Assembly: GCA_043762325.1 (NCBI GenBank)
Contig: JAYUMU010000175.1
Coordinates: 50,557-114,556, forward strand
Length of the DNA: 64,000 bases
Direction: 5' to 3'
Source of the DNA: JANXSS01 sp025356535
GTDB lineage: Bacteria; Pseudomonadota; Gammaproteobacteria; Burkholderiales; Burkholderiaceae_D
The notes beneath the pieces were generated by a model. The model searched no databases and had not been told where the DNA came from. It worked only from the letters and a program-made list of their open reading frames with translations. Shown here in pieces: positions 1-11,215 of the stretch. How positions within the stretch are numbered: position 1 is the first letter of the stretch; each line of letters begins with the position of its first letter. The translations under genes were made by a program, and so were the position numbers.

Positions 1-554
1 GCGCTCGCGTCCAGCACCATGCGCTGCAATGCGGCCTGCGCCTGCAGGCGCTGTTCGAGCCTGCGGTGCGCTGCCGTAAAGGCTGCAGCGGCTGCCGACG
101 GTGGCGCTCCGATCGCCTGCCAGTCGCGTTCCACGGCCACCACCTGGTTTGCCCGCAATGCCGGCTCGTCGCAAAGCGATTCGGCTTGCGCCAGCACTGC
201 CTGCGCGCGCTGGTGTGCCAGGTCCTGCTGCGCGAGGACGGCCAGGCGCTGCTGCATCAGTTTTGCGACCCGACGGTCGGTCTCGCGCATGGCCTTGTAG
301 ACCTGCTCGAGATGGCCCTTGCCGTGAACTGCTTGCGCTGCCACCAGACGCGCCTCGGCAACGCCGGATGAAAGGATGAAGCGCACGGCGGCTGCCTCGT
401 CGCTGCCAACCGATCCTGCCTGATCGAGCGCCTGCTGGCGCAGCACCGCCGCCGGTGGCGGCGGCGGCGGTGCGGGTACCGCGACGGTGTTTTTGGTTTT
501 TACATCCGGGGCGGTTGCAGCGGATTTCTTGCGTTTGAAAAGAAAATCGAACAT
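1..554 (-). CDS. DUF349-like protein, N-terminal part
   Basis: A reading frame on the minus strand starts with ATG at 554 and runs off the left edge, giving about 184 codons. The N-terminus is MFDFLFKRKK, followed by a proline run (about residues 28-36) and then a long Ala/Gln/Arg-rich stretch that looks fully helical, with repeated L-x-Q-A patterns. This matches the start of DUF349 proteins common in Burkholderiales, whose function is poorly known. No membrane segment or enzyme motif is visible in this part. It is divergent from urtA, and the 265-base gap holds the urtA control region. The family call rests on general resemblance of the N-terminus only. Confidence 0.6.
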   Translation of the reverse strand, partial: MFDFLFKRKKSAATAPDVKTKNTVAVPAPPPPPPAAVLRQQALDQAGSVGSDEAAAVRFILSSGVAEARLVAAQAVHGKGHLEQVYKAMRETDRRVAKLMQQRLAVLAQQDLAHQRAQAVLAQAESLCDEPALRANQVVAVERDWQAIGAPPSAAAAAFTAAHRRLEQRLQAQAALQRMVLDAS

Positions 555-616
555 TGGAACCGTCAGTCATGGGCGCTGTACGCAATCGCGCATCATAGCA
601 AGTCGGCAAGCCCAAT

Positions 617-691
617 GCGTGCAACCGTCACCCTGCACGCCTTTGGTCACATCGCCGGTGCATGTCCGGCAAAACGCACCGCACGGGTGCG
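617..691. promoter_or_regulatory. Candidate NtrC enhancer sites upstream of urtA
   Basis: Bases 675-691 form a perfect inverted repeat, CGCACC-N5-GGTGCG, which differs from the NtrC consensus TGCACC-N5-GGTGCA only at the two outer bases. A second dyad lies upstream: GCGTGCA (617-623) and TGCACGC (634-640). A weaker NtrC-like match, TGCACG-N5-GGTCAC, covers 634-650. The sites lie about 95 and 140 bases before the predicted start of transcription at about 778, the usual distance for an enhancer acting on a sigma-54 promoter. The role is inferred from motif and spacing. Confidence 0.6.
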
Positions 692-751
692 CCTGCGGCT
701 TTGCCAGGGATGCATTCGCTGCCCGCATGCACCAAAAGCGCGTTGTGTCGA

Positions 752-767
752 TGGCACGCATTCTGCT
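752..767 (+). promoter_or_regulatory. Sigma-54 (-24/-12) promoter of the urt operon
   Basis: The sequence TGGCACG-N4-CTGCT matches the sigma-54 consensus TGGCACG-N4-TTGCW at all but one defined position. The invariant GG (753-754) and GC (765-766) are exactly 10 bases apart. Transcription would start near 778, leaving a leader of about 42 bases before the urtA ATG at 820, with a GGAG ribosome-binding site at 811-814. Together with the NtrC-like sites it predicts induction of urea uptake under nitrogen limitation. Confidence 0.65.
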
Positions 768-819
768 AAAGCATTCCCTCAGAAACACCCCCCTTCATCG
801 TTCCAGTCCAGGAGTCCAC

Positions 820-2073
820 ATGACCCGTCGTACCTTCTTGAAAGCCACCGCTGGTGGCGCATTGACCCTGATGATGGCAACGCCGCTGTTGCCGGCGCAG
901 GCAGCCGACACGATCAAGGTCGGCATCCTGCATTCGCTCTCCGGCACCATGGCCATCTCGGAAACGTCGCTCAAAGACGTCGCACTGATGACGATCGACG
1001 AGATCAATGCAAAGGGCGGCGTGATGGGCAAGAAGCTCGAAGCGGTGATCGTCGACCCGGCATCGAACTGGCCGCTGTTTGCGGAAAAGGCGCGCCAGCT
1101 GGTCGGGCAGGACAAGGTCGCCGTGGTCTTCGGCTGCTGGACATCGGTGTCGCGCAAATCGGTGCTGCCGGTCTTCAAGGAATTGAACAGCCTGCTGTTC
1201 TACCCGGTGCAGTACGAAGGCGAGGAACTGGAAAAGAATGTCTTCTACACGGGCGCGGCGCCAAACCAGCAGGCCATTCCCGCAACCGAATACCTGATGT
1301 CGAAGGATGGCGGCGGCGCCAAGCGCTTCGTGCTGCTCGGCACCGACTATGTCTATCCGCGCACTACCAACAAGATCCTGCGCGCTTTCCTGCACAGCAA
1401 GGGCGTCAAGGACAGCGACATCGACGAGGTCTACACGCCGTTCGGCCATTCGGACTACCAGACCATCGTTGCCAACATCAAGAAGTTCTCGGCTGGCGGC
1501 AAGACGGCAGTGATCTCGACCATCAACGGCGACTCCAACGTGCCCTTCTACAAGGAACTGGGTAACGCCGGCCTGAAGGCGACCGATGTGCCGGTGGTGG
1601 CGTTTTCGGTCGGCGAGGAAGAGCTGCGCGGCGTCGACACCAAGCCGCTGCTCGGCCACCTGGCTGCCTGGAATTATTTCGAGTCGGTCAAGAATCCGGT
1701 CAACACCGCCTTCATCAACCAGTGGAAAGCCTATGCGCTGGCCAAGAAACTGCCGAACGCCGCAACGGTGGTGACCAACGATCCGATGGAAGCGACCTAC
1801 GTCGGCATCCACATGTGGAAGCAGGCAGTGGAAAAAGCCAAGTCGACCGACACCGACAAGGTCATTGCAGCAATGGCCGGCCAGACCTTCAAGGCGCCGT
1901 CCGGCTTCGAGCTGATGATGGACCCGACCAACCACCACCTGCACAAGCCGGTGATGATCGGCGAGATCAAGGGTGACGGCCAGTTCAACGTCGTGTGGAA
2001 GACCAAGACCGCGGTACGCGCCCAGCCATGGAGCCCTTACATCGCCGGCAACGAAGGCAAGCAAAAGCTCTGA
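820..2073 (+). CDS. urtA: Urea ABC transporter substrate-binding protein
   Basis: A 417-residue periplasmic binding protein that captures urea (and probably short amides) for the UrtBC permease. The N-terminus carries a twin-arginine signal, RRTFLK at residues 3-8, then a hydrophobic stretch ending in AQA, so export as a folded protein by Tat is likely. The mature part begins DTIKVGILHSLSGTMA, typical of the UrtA branch of branched-chain amino acid binding proteins. I chose ATG 820 because it has GGAG five bases upstream and places the signal at the N-terminus; the frame stays open upstream to 487, but that part has no homologue-like sequence. It is first in the urt-ure block and is separated from urtB by a REP-like hairpin. 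Confidence 0.95.
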   Translation: MTRRTFLKATAGGALTLMMATPLLPAQAADTIKVGILHSLSGTMAISETSLKDVALMTIDEINAKGGVMGKKLEAVIVDPASNWPLFAEKARQLVGQDKVAVVFGCWTSVSRKSVLPVFKELNSLLFYPVQYEGEELEKNVFYTGAAPNQQAIPATEYLMSKDGGGAKRFVLLGTDYVYPRTTNKILRAFLHSKGVKDSDIDEVYTPFGHSDYQTIVANIKKFSAGGKTAVISTINGDSNVPFYKELGNAGLKATDVPVVAFSVGEEELRGVDTKPLLGHLAAWNYFESVKNPVNTAFINQWKAYALAKKLPNAATVVTNDPMEATYVGIHMWKQAVEKAKSTDTDKVIAAMAGQTFKAPSGFELMMDPTNHHLHKPVMIGEIKGDGQFNVVWKTKTAVRAQPWSPYIAGNEGKQKL

Positions 2074-2082
2074 GCACCGTCG

Positions 2083-2164
2083 CTGACCCCGATTTCCGAT
2101 TCATGAAATCGCCATGAAATCGGGGTCAGAGTGCGATTTGATTAAAAATAAATGGGGTCAGAGT
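2083..2164. repeat. REP-like element between urtA and urtB
   Basis: A perfect 14-base inverted repeat, CTGACCCCGATTTC (2083-2096) and its complement (2116-2129), encloses a 19-base loop. The right arm continues as GGGGTCAGAGT (2122-2132), which recurs as a direct repeat at 2154-2164 across an AT-rich spacer unlike the surrounding GC-rich DNA. The motif resembles repeats tied to REP-associated (RAYT/IS200-type) transposases. As RNA it would fold into a strong hairpin in the urtA-urtB intercistronic space and could protect urtA mRNA or reduce read-through. No transposase is nearby. Confidence 0.7.
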
Positions 2165-2175
2165 CAGATTAATCC

Positions 2176-3780
2176 ATGCGATCCGTACACCGTGCTGCCC
2201 TTTTCCTCCTGCTTTCATTTCACGCCGTCGCTGCCTTCGCGGCAATCGACGGCGCCCTCCTGAAACCGCTTGCCGGCGACGATGCCGATGCCCGCATCGA
2301 CGCGGTCGGCCGCATTGCATTGCTGGCCAATGCCGATGCACTGCGCCTGCTCAATGCGCTGAAGAACGACGCCGTATTGGCCACGCCGGCCGGCAAACTT
2401 TTCATTGTCGAAGGCGACGCCGCTTTCGATCCGCAGACCGGCAACAAGAGCGCCCTGCCCGCCGACAGCGAGGCGATCACCGTCAACAACCGGCTGCGCA
2501 GTGCCGTCGACGATGCCTTGTCCGGCCTCAAGCTGCTCTCGGCTGACCCGGTCGAGCGCCGCGCCGCCGCAGTCGCGCTGCAAAAAACCGCGACACCGGC
2601 ACAAGCGCCGCTGATCGCCGCCGCCCTGAAAAAGGAAACCGATCCTGGCATCAAGGCGCTGCTCGAACTGGTGTCGGCCACCGCCAACCTGCAGTCGCCC
2701 GACGCCGCAGTGCGCAAGACTGCCGTCATTGCGCTGACCGGCAGCACCAATGCCAACCTGAAGCCGATCCTGCAGAAAATGCTGTCGAAGAATCCCGACG
2801 GCAGCAACGTCGAACCCGATGAAGCGGTGCGCGTCGAAGCGGTGCACACGCTGCAGGCATTGAATGGCCGCCTGGCGCGCACCGAATTTGTCGGCAACCT
2901 GTTCTACGGCATCTCGCTTGGCAGCGTGCTGCTGCTGACCGCGCTGGGACTCGCGATCACTTTCGGCCTGATGGGCATCATCAACATGGCGCATGGCGAA
3001 CTGCTGATGATCGGCGCCTACACCACCTATGTCTGCCAGCTCCTGTTTCGAAAATTCCTGCCGGGCGCACTCGACGCCTACCTGATCGTCGCCCTGCCCG
3101 CTGCTTTTCTGGTCGCCGGCGGCATCGGCGTGATCCTCGAGCGCACCGTCATCCGCTGGCTGTATGGCCGCCCGCTCGAAACCCTGCTGGCGACCTGGGG
3201 CATCAGCCTGATGCTGATGCAACTGGTGCGCACCATCTTCGGCGCGCAGAACGTCGAAGTGGCGAACCCGAGCTGGATGTCGGGCGGCGTCACCATGCTC
3301 GGCACGCTGGTGCTGTCGTACAACCGGATCGTGATCATCTTCTTCGCGCTCTTCGTGGTCGCAGCCGTCTGGCTGATCCTGAACCGCACCCGGCTGGGCC
3401 TGTTCGTGCGCGCCGTGATGCAGAACCGCCGCATGGCGGACTGCGTCGGTGTTGCCACCGACCGGGTCGACATGCTGACCTTCGGCCTCGGCTGCGGCAT
3501 TGCGGGTCTGGGCGGCGTAGCACTCTCGCAGCTGGGCAATGTCGGACCGGACCTGGGACAAAGCTACATCGTCGATTCCTTCATGGTGGTGGTGCTGGGC
3601 GGCGTCGGCCAGCTGGCCGGTACCGTGATTGCCGCCATCGGCCTGGGCGAAGTCAACAAGTTCCTCGAACCGGTCGCCGGCGCCGTGCTGGCAAAGATCG
3701 CGATCCTGGTATTCATCATCATCTTCATCCAGAAGCGTCCGCAGGGACTGTTTGCGATGAAGGGCAGGAGCGCGGAATGA
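2176..3780 (+). CDS. urtB: Urea ABC transporter permease UrtB
   Basis: A 534-residue inner-membrane permease of the LivH family. A cleavable-looking signal (about residues 1-22) is followed by an Ala-rich helical repeat region to about residue 235, the periplasmic extension that sets UrtB apart from LivH. The membrane part begins near NLFYGISLGSVLLLTALGLA and continues to the end, with the hallmark GLMGIINMAHGELLMIGAYT of this permease family near residues 265-285. It pairs with UrtC to form the urea channel. The stop overlaps the urtC start (ATGA, 3777-3780), implying coupled translation. Confidence 0.95.
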   Translation: MRSVHRAALFLLLSFHAVAAFAAIDGALLKPLAGDDADARIDAVGRIALLANADALRLLNALKNDAVLATPAGKLFIVEGDAAFDPQTGNKSALPADSEAITVNNRLRSAVDDALSGLKLLSADPVERRAAAVALQKTATPAQAPLIAAALKKETDPGIKALLELVSATANLQSPDAAVRKTAVIALTGSTNANLKPILQKMLSKNPDGSNVEPDEAVRVEAVHTLQALNGRLARTEFVGNLFYGISLGSVLLLTALGLAITFGLMGIINMAHGELLMIGAYTTYVCQLLFRKFLPGALDAYLIVALPAAFLVAGGIGVILERTVIRWLYGRPLETLLATWGISLMLMQLVRTIFGAQNVEVANPSWMSGGVTMLGTLVLSYNRIVIIFFALFVVAAVWLILNRTRLGLFVRAVMQNRRMADCVGVATDRVDMLTFGLGCGIAGLGGVALSQLGNVGPDLGQSYIVDSFMVVVLGGVGQLAGTVIAAIGLGEVNKFLEPVAGAVLAKIAILVFIIIFIQKRPQGLFAMKGRSAE

Positions 3781-4858
3781 GCGCGCGCCTGTTCTCCCGA
3801 CCGACCTGGATCGGCATCGCCGTCTGCACCCTGCTGCTGGCGTCGCTGCCGCTGCTGAACCTGGCCACGCCCCCCGGCCACCTGCTGCACGTGGCGCCGT
3901 ACACGATCGCGCTGATCGGCAAGTTCATGTGCTACGCGCTGGCCGCGCTGGCGCTGGACCTGGTGTGGGGTTACACCGGCATCCTGTCGCTGGGCCATGG
4001 CGTCTTTTTTGCGCTGGGCGGCTACGCGCACGGCATGTACCTGATGCGCGCCATCGGCCGTGACGGCGTCTATCAGAGCAACCTGCCGGACTTCATGGTC
4101 TTCCTCGACTGGAAGACCTATCCCTGGTACTGGTCGCTGACCGACAATTTCTGGTACTGCATGGCGCTGGTGGTGCTGGTGCCGGGCGTGCTGGCCTTCG
4201 TCTTCGGCTACTTCGCCTTCCGCTCGCGCATCAAGGGCGTGTATTTCTCGATCATCACGCAGGCGATGACGTTTGCCTTCATGCTGCTGTTCTTTCGCAA
4301 CGACACCGGCTTTGGCGGCAACAATGGCTTTACCGATTTCAAGCGCATCCTCGGCCATGCGATCACGGCGCCGTCGACCCGGGCGGTGCTGTACCTGCTC
4401 ACGCTTGCCCTGCTGCTGACGGCGCTGGTCGGCTGCCGCTGGATCGTCACCTCCAAGCTCGGCCGCGTGCTGCAGGCGGTGCGCGACGCCGAATCGCGCC
4501 TGATGTTCATCGGCTACAACCCGCTCTGGTTCAAGCTGTTCGTCTGGACGCTCTCGGCGGTACTGTGCGGCATTGCCGGCGCACTTTACGTGCCGCAGGT
4601 CGGCATCATCAATCCGTCCGAAATGTCGCCGGGCAATTCGATCGAGATCGTGATCTGGGCGGCGGTGGGCGGACGCGGTTCGCTGATCGGCCCGATCATC
4701 GGCGCCTTTTCCGTCAATGGCTTGAAGAGCTGGTTCACCGGCGCCTTTCCGGAGCTGTGGCTGTTTGCACTCGGCCTGCTGTTCATCCTGGTGACGCTGT
4801 TCATGCCCGACGGCGTGCTCGGCCTGGCAAAAAAACTGGCAGCCAGAAAGAGGTCGGC

Positions 4859-4862
<4 letters not shown>
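3777..4862 (+). CDS. urtC: Urea ABC transporter permease UrtC
   Basis: A 361-residue LivM-type permease with about eight to ten hydrophobic segments. It contains the conserved block LVWGYTGILSLGHGVFFALG near residues 60-80 and the LivM-like region VGGRGSLIGPIIGAF near residue 300. It forms the second membrane half of the urea importer with UrtB and docks the ATPases UrtD and UrtE. The start overlaps the urtB stop and the stop overlaps the urtD start (4859-4862), so the transporter genes form one translationally coupled unit. Length and order match urt operons elsewhere. Confidence 0.95.
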
Positions 4863-5707
<845 letters not shown>

Positions 5708-5709
5708 CG

Positions 5710-6405
5710 ATGCTGCTTTCCGCCACTTCCCTGAACCAGTATTACGGCGCCGCCCATACGCTGCGCGGCGTCTCGCTGGAAGTCGACCGCGGCGAATGCC
5801 TGGCGCTGCTGGGCCGCAATGGCGTCGGCAAGACCACGCTGTTGAAATGCCTGATGGGCGTGCTGCCGGTGGCCGGCGGCCAGGTGCTGTTCGACGGCCG
5901 CGACATCACGAAACTGAAACCGCATCAGCGTGCCGCTGCCGGCATCGCTTATGTTCCGCAGGGGCGCGAAATCTTTGCGCGCCTCTCGGTCGAGGAAAAT
6001 CTGCTGATGGGCATGGCGGTCGGCTCCGGCAAGAAGGGCATCAATCCGGAAGTCTTCGAGCTGTTCCCGGTTTTGAAACAGATGCTGCAGCGGCGCGGCG
6101 GCGACCTCTCCGGCGGCCAGCAGCAGCAACTGGCGATTGCCCGCGCCCTGCTGGCCGAGCCGCGCCTGATCATCTTCGACGAACCGACCGAGGGCATCCA
6201 GCCGTCTATCATCAAGGATATCGAGCGGGTGATCCGCCTGCTGCGCCAGCGTGGCGACATGGCGATCCTGCTGTGCGAGCAGTATTTCGATTTCGCGCAT
6301 GCGCTGGCGGACCGCTTCATCGTGCTCTCGCGCGGCGAAGTGGTGGCAGCCGGCAGCCAGGCAGAGATGGGCAGCGAGGACGTCAAGCGGCACCTGGCGG
6401 TATAG
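5710..6405 (+). CDS. urtE: Urea ABC transporter ATP-binding protein UrtE
   Basis: A 231-residue LivF-type ATPase with Walker A GRNGVGKTT (about residues 35-43), signature LSGGQ followed by a Gln run, and Walker B LIIFDEPTEGIQP. It is the second nucleotide-binding subunit of the urea importer. I prefer ATG 5710, with GGGACGG six bases upstream and the family-typical start MLLSATSLNQYYG. A GTG at 5704 overlapping the urtD stop is the alternative and would add two residues. The gene ends eight bases before ureD, joining transport and hydrolysis genes in one transcript. Confidence 0.94.
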   Translation: MLLSATSLNQYYGAAHTLRGVSLEVDRGECLALLGRNGVGKTTLLKCLMGVLPVAGGQVLFDGRDITKLKPHQRAAAGIAYVPQGREIFARLSVEENLLMGMAVGSGKKGINPEVFELFPVLKQMLQRRGGDLSGGQQQQLAIARALLAEPRLIIFDEPTEGIQPSIIKDIERVIRLLRQRGDMAILLCEQYFDFAHALADRFIVLSRGEVVAAGSQAEMGSEDVKRHLAV

Positions 6406-6412
6406 TCGGCGC

Positions 6413-7351
6413 ATGAAAAATCCAGTTGCGGCAGAAGTCGCGGTGCCGCCGATCGATGCTGACGCAGCGCGCCCCGCACCACCGGCCGTGGTCATCGCAT
6501 TGCCTGTCGTGCAGCCGTCGCATCCGCCGAGCGAAGCCGAACTCACGCTGGGCTTTGCCCGCGACGGCGCCACCACGCGCCTGGTCGAACGCACGCATGT
6601 CGGCCCGCTGCGGGTGCAGAAGGCGCTTTATCCCGAGGGGCCCGCGCTGTGTCACGCGGTCATCGTCCATCCGCCGGGCGGCGTCGTCGGCGGCGACTGC
6701 ATGCGCATCGTCGCGCGCGTCGAGGCGCAGGCGCGGGCGCTGCTGACCACACCGGGCGCGGCAAAATGGTACCGCGCCAACGGCCGCCGCTCGCAGCAGT
6801 CGGTGCGCCTGCAGGTCGAGGCCGGCGCCAGCCTGGAATGGCTGCCGCAGGAAACCATCTTCTTCAATGGCGCCGACGTGCGCCTCGACCATGCGGTGAC
6901 GCTGGCCGATGACGCCGCCTACATCGGCAGCGAGATACTCTGCTTCGGTCGCACGGCCGCCGGCGAATCCTTCGACGCCGGCCAGATTTCCCAGCGCACG
7001 ACGATCCGGCGCGGCGCGCATCTGCTATGGTTCGAGCAGGGCGTGATCGCGGCCGGCACGCCGGCGATGCAGGGCGCGCTCGGGCTGGCCGGCAACACCG
7101 TCTGCGCCACCCTGATTGCGGTCGGCAACGGCATGACGCCGGCACTGGTGGACGCCCTGCGTGCCAGTGCGGCCGCACTGCCTGCCGGCGCAGGCGCCTT
7201 CGGCGTCTCGCTCATGAAAACCGTGCTGGTGGCGCGCTACCTCGGCAATTCGAGCGCGGAAGCAAAACGCCTGCTCGCCGTTGCCTGGGCCGGCGTGCGC
7301 CCGCTGCTGGTGGCACGCGAAGCTGCCATACCGCGCATCTGGAATACCTGA
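6413..7351 (+). CDS. ureD: Urease accessory protein UreD
   Basis: A 312-residue chaperone (called UreH in some species) that binds urease apoprotein and, with UreF and UreG, forms the complex that delivers nickel. The core begins at about residue 40 with LTLGFARDGATTRLVERTHVGPL and contains the conserved HPPGGVVGGD near residues 84-93 and LEWLPQE near residue 141. The first 40 residues are Pro/Ala-rich and poorly conserved, so the exact start is uncertain; ATG 6413 is the first in frame after urtE. It precedes ureA by 28 bases, the standard place in betaproteobacterial urease operons. Confidence 0.95.
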   Translation: MKNPVAAEVAVPPIDADAARPAPPAVVIALPVVQPSHPPSEAELTLGFARDGATTRLVERTHVGPLRVQKALYPEGPALCHAVIVHPPGGVVGGDCMRIVARVEAQARALLTTPGAAKWYRANGRRSQQSVRLQVEAGASLEWLPQETIFFNGADVRLDHAVTLADDAAYIGSEILCFGRTAAGESFDAGQISQRTTIRRGAHLLWFEQGVIAAGTPAMQGALGLAGNTVCATLIAVGNGMTPALVDALRASAAALPAGAGAFGVSLMKTVLVARYLGNSSAEAKRLLAVAWAGVRPLLVAREAAIPRIWNT

Positions 7352-7379
7352 TGCACTCTCATTTTCAAGGACCGAACGC

Positions 7380-7682
7380 ATGGATCTGACGCCGCGTGAA
7401 AAAGACAAGCTCCTCATCTTCACCGCCGCACTGCTGGCCGAACGCCGGCGCGCGCGCGGCCTGAAGCTGAACTATCCGGAAGCGGTGGCCTTCATCAGCG
7501 CGGCCATCATGGAAGGCGCACGCGACGGCCGCACGGTGGCGCAGCTGATGTCGGATGGCACGAAAATTCTTTCCCGCGCCGACGTCATGGAGGGCATCGC
7601 CGAAATGATCCCCGACATACAGATCGAAGCGACCTTCCTGGACGGCACCAAGCTCGTCACCGTCCATCATCCGATTCCCTGA
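7380..7682 (+). CDS. ureA: Urease subunit gamma
   Basis: A 100-residue structural subunit with the family start MDLTPREKDKLL and the conserved segments LNYPEAVAFI, EGARDG and TVAQLM. The length is exactly that of UreA in enterobacteria and Burkholderiales. It assembles with UreB and UreC into the (alpha-beta-gamma)3 urease that converts urea to ammonia and carbamate in the cytoplasm. ATG 7380 was picked because it gives the conserved N-terminus. The gene is 14 bases before ureB. Confidence 0.97.
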   Translation: MDLTPREKDKLLIFTAALLAERRRARGLKLNYPEAVAFISAAIMEGARDGRTVAQLMSDGTKILSRADVMEGIAEMIPDIQIEATFLDGTKLVTVHHPIP

Positions 7683-7696
7683 GCAGCGAGATAAAA

Positions 7697-8031
7697 ATGA
7701 TTCCAGGCGAAATGCTGATCGAGCCGGGCGAGATCGAAATGAATGCCGGACGCGCAACCGCCTGCGCGACGGTTGCCAACAGCGGCGACCGGCCGATCCA
7801 GGTCGGCTCCCATTTTCATTTTTTTGAGGTCAATCCGGCGCTGCGCTTCGACCGGGCGGCGGCCTACGGCATGCGGCTCGACATTGCCGCCGGCACCGCC
7901 GTGCGCTTCGAGCCGGGGCAGGAACGCAGCGTGACGCTGGTGGCGCTCGCCGGCGACCGGATCGTGTACGGCTTCAACGGTGCGGTGATGGGGCCGCTGG
8001 ACAAACCGCCGCAGGCAGCCGGAGAAAAGCC

Positions 8032-8035
<4 letters not shown>
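7697..8035 (+). CDS. ureB: Urease subunit beta
   Basis: A 112-residue structural subunit beginning MIPGEMLIEPGEIEMNAGR, with the conserved core RPIQVGSHFHFFEVN near residues 35-50. It stabilises the trimeric urease around the UreC active sites. The stop codon overlaps the ureC start (ATGA, 8032-8035), so the two large structural subunits are translationally coupled. Length and sequence are ordinary for the family. Confidence 0.97.
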
Positions 8036-9780
<1,745 letters not shown>

Positions 9781-9803
9781 GACCGTTTGAAAACGAGCTG
9801 CCG

Positions 9804-10349
9804 ATGCTGACACTGAATACCAAAATTGCGAGCGCCGCATCGATCGACGGCGAACTGCTGCTGCCCTTCGCCCTGCGCGAAAAAAGCCGCCAGCGCGCCC
9901 GCCTGCGCTCGGGCGAGGAAGTCGCCGTCTTCACGGTTCGCGGCACCGTGCTGCGCCACGGCGACCTGATCGAGGGCAGCGAGGAAGACGGCAGCCGGCG
10001 CGTCATCCGCATCGTCGCCGCCGAGGAAGACACCTCGTGCATCCGCTGCGGCTCCAGTGAGGCGCTATTGCGCTGCGCCTTCCATCTCGGCAATCGCCAC
10101 ACCCAGGCGCAGGTCGGCAGCGACGCCGCCGGCGCCTTCCTGCGCATCCGGCGCGACCCGGTCCTGGCCGACATGCTGACCGGACTGGGCGCGTCCGTCA
10201 CCGATGAAACGGCGCCCTTCGAGCCCGAGTCCGGCGCCTACGGCGGCGGCCATCATGCGCATGGCGACGGTCACGGTCATGGCGGCACGCTGCTGGCGCC
10301 GGTGCCGCTGCGCCAGAAGATCCACCGGCCCTCCGACCCGGCGGCATAG
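9804..10349 (+). CDS. ureE: Urease accessory protein UreE (nickel metallochaperone)
   Basis: A 181-residue nickel carrier that hands Ni2+ to UreG during urease activation. The N-terminal peptide-binding domain contains LREKSRQRARLRSGEEV, and the C-terminal domain contains RCAFHLGNRHTQAQV with the metal-binding His. The tail from about residue 150 is His- and Gly-rich (GGGHHAHGDGHGHGG), giving extra low-affinity nickel sites as in Klebsiella UreE. The start at 9804 gives the usual N-terminus; the frame is open further upstream inside the ureC end but without conserved sequence. ureF begins four bases after its stop. Confidence 0.95.
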   Translation: MLTLNTKIASAASIDGELLLPFALREKSRQRARLRSGEEVAVFTVRGTVLRHGDLIEGSEEDGSRRVIRIVAAEEDTSCIRCGSSEALLRCAFHLGNRHTQAQVGSDAAGAFLRIRRDPVLADMLTGLGASVTDETAPFEPESGAYGGGHHAHGDGHGHGGTLLAPVPLRQKIHRPSDPAA

Positions 10350-10353
10350 GCCG

Positions 10354-11046
10354 ATGCGCATACCGGCCAGCCCCGCCGCTCTGCTGCACCTGCTGCAACT
10401 GGCCAGCCCGTCGCTGCCGATCGGCGGCTACAGCTATTCGCAGGGCCTGGAGGCGGCGATGGAAAAGGGCCTGGTGCGCGATGAAGCAAGCGCCCGTGAA
10501 TGGCTGGTGGCGACGCTGCAGGAAGTGGTGGTCCGCTTCGACGCGCCGCTCCTGTGGCGCCTGCTGCAAGCCTGGTCGATCTGCGACAGCGACGCCATCG
10601 ACCACTGGACGGCAGTGGCGCTGGCCGGGCGCGACACGGCGGAGTTTCGCGCCGAGACGGTACAGATGGGCTATTCGCTGGCACGCCTGACGACCGACCT
10701 CGGCATTGCCGACGCAAGGCGGCAAGCGATCCTGTCGGCGCTGCCGGAGGTGCCGCTGCACTGCGCGCTGGCCTGCGCAGCCGTGGCGCTCGGCATTCCG
10801 AACGAGGCTGCATTGCTGGGCATGCTGTTTTCCTGGGCAGAAAACCAGGTCCTGGTCTGCGTGAAATCAGTGCCGCTCGGCCAGGTCGCAGGCCAGCGCC
10901 TGCTGCTGTCGCTCCATCCCGCATTGGGAGCCGCAGCACTGACGGCTACAACCTTAGAGGACGACAACCTGGGCAACTGGACGCCTGGCCTGTCCCTGCT
11001 GTCGATACAACATGAAACCCAGTACAGCCGCCTGTACCGATCGTGA
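10354..11046 (+). CDS. ureF: Urease accessory protein UreF
   Basis: A 230-residue all-helical accessory protein that bridges UreD and UreG and gates GTP hydrolysis during nickel insertion. The conserved start LLHLLQLASPSLPIGGYSYSQGLE (residues 8-31) is present, as is the region FRAETVQMGYSLARL. ATG 10354, four bases after ureE, gives the correct N-terminus. Unusually, the next gene ureG starts only after a 241-base gap that holds a REP-like repeat, whereas ureF and ureG are normally almost contiguous. Confidence 0.95.
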   Translation: MRIPASPAALLHLLQLASPSLPIGGYSYSQGLEAAMEKGLVRDEASAREWLVATLQEVVVRFDAPLLWRLLQAWSICDSDAIDHWTAVALAGRDTAEFRAETVQMGYSLARLTTDLGIADARRQAILSALPEVPLHCALACAAVALGIPNEAALLGMLFSWAENQVLVCVKSVPLGQVAGQRLLLSLHPALGAAALTATTLEDDNLGNWTPGLSLLSIQHETQYSRLYRS

Positions 11047-11156
11047 AACGCAAAACCAGAACCGACAAAGGCATTCGGACGCCAATTCCGACCGACGGCG
11101 CACAGACCGCCGCATCCCAGGATCCAGCCGGACGATCAACCACAACCGAAAAAGGC

Positions 11157-11215
11157 ATCGGTGTCAGCGTCATTTTTCGCAACGCCCCACCGCGAAATGT
11201 GACGCTGACCCCGAT
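11157..11215. repeat. REP-like inverted repeat between ureF and ureG
   Basis: Two 24-base arms, 11157-11180 and 11192-11215, are complementary at 21 of 24 positions around an 11-base loop. The right arm read on the minus strand begins ATCGGGGTCAGCGTCAC, closely similar to the ATCGGGGTCAGAGTGCG of the element at 2121-2137, so both appear to belong to one repeat family. The rest of the 241-base gap (11047-11287) holds imperfect direct repeats around GGACCGCCGTATCC (near 11233) and CAGACCGCCGCATCC (near 11103), with no convincing gene or promoter. The element would form a strong hairpin in the ure transcript. Confidence 0.7.

Noticed and set aside
487..819. N-terminal extension of urtA to 487
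   Set aside because: The frame is open, but it has no signal or conserved sequence and crosses the sigma-54 promoter; ATG 820 has a ribosome-binding site and a Tat signal.
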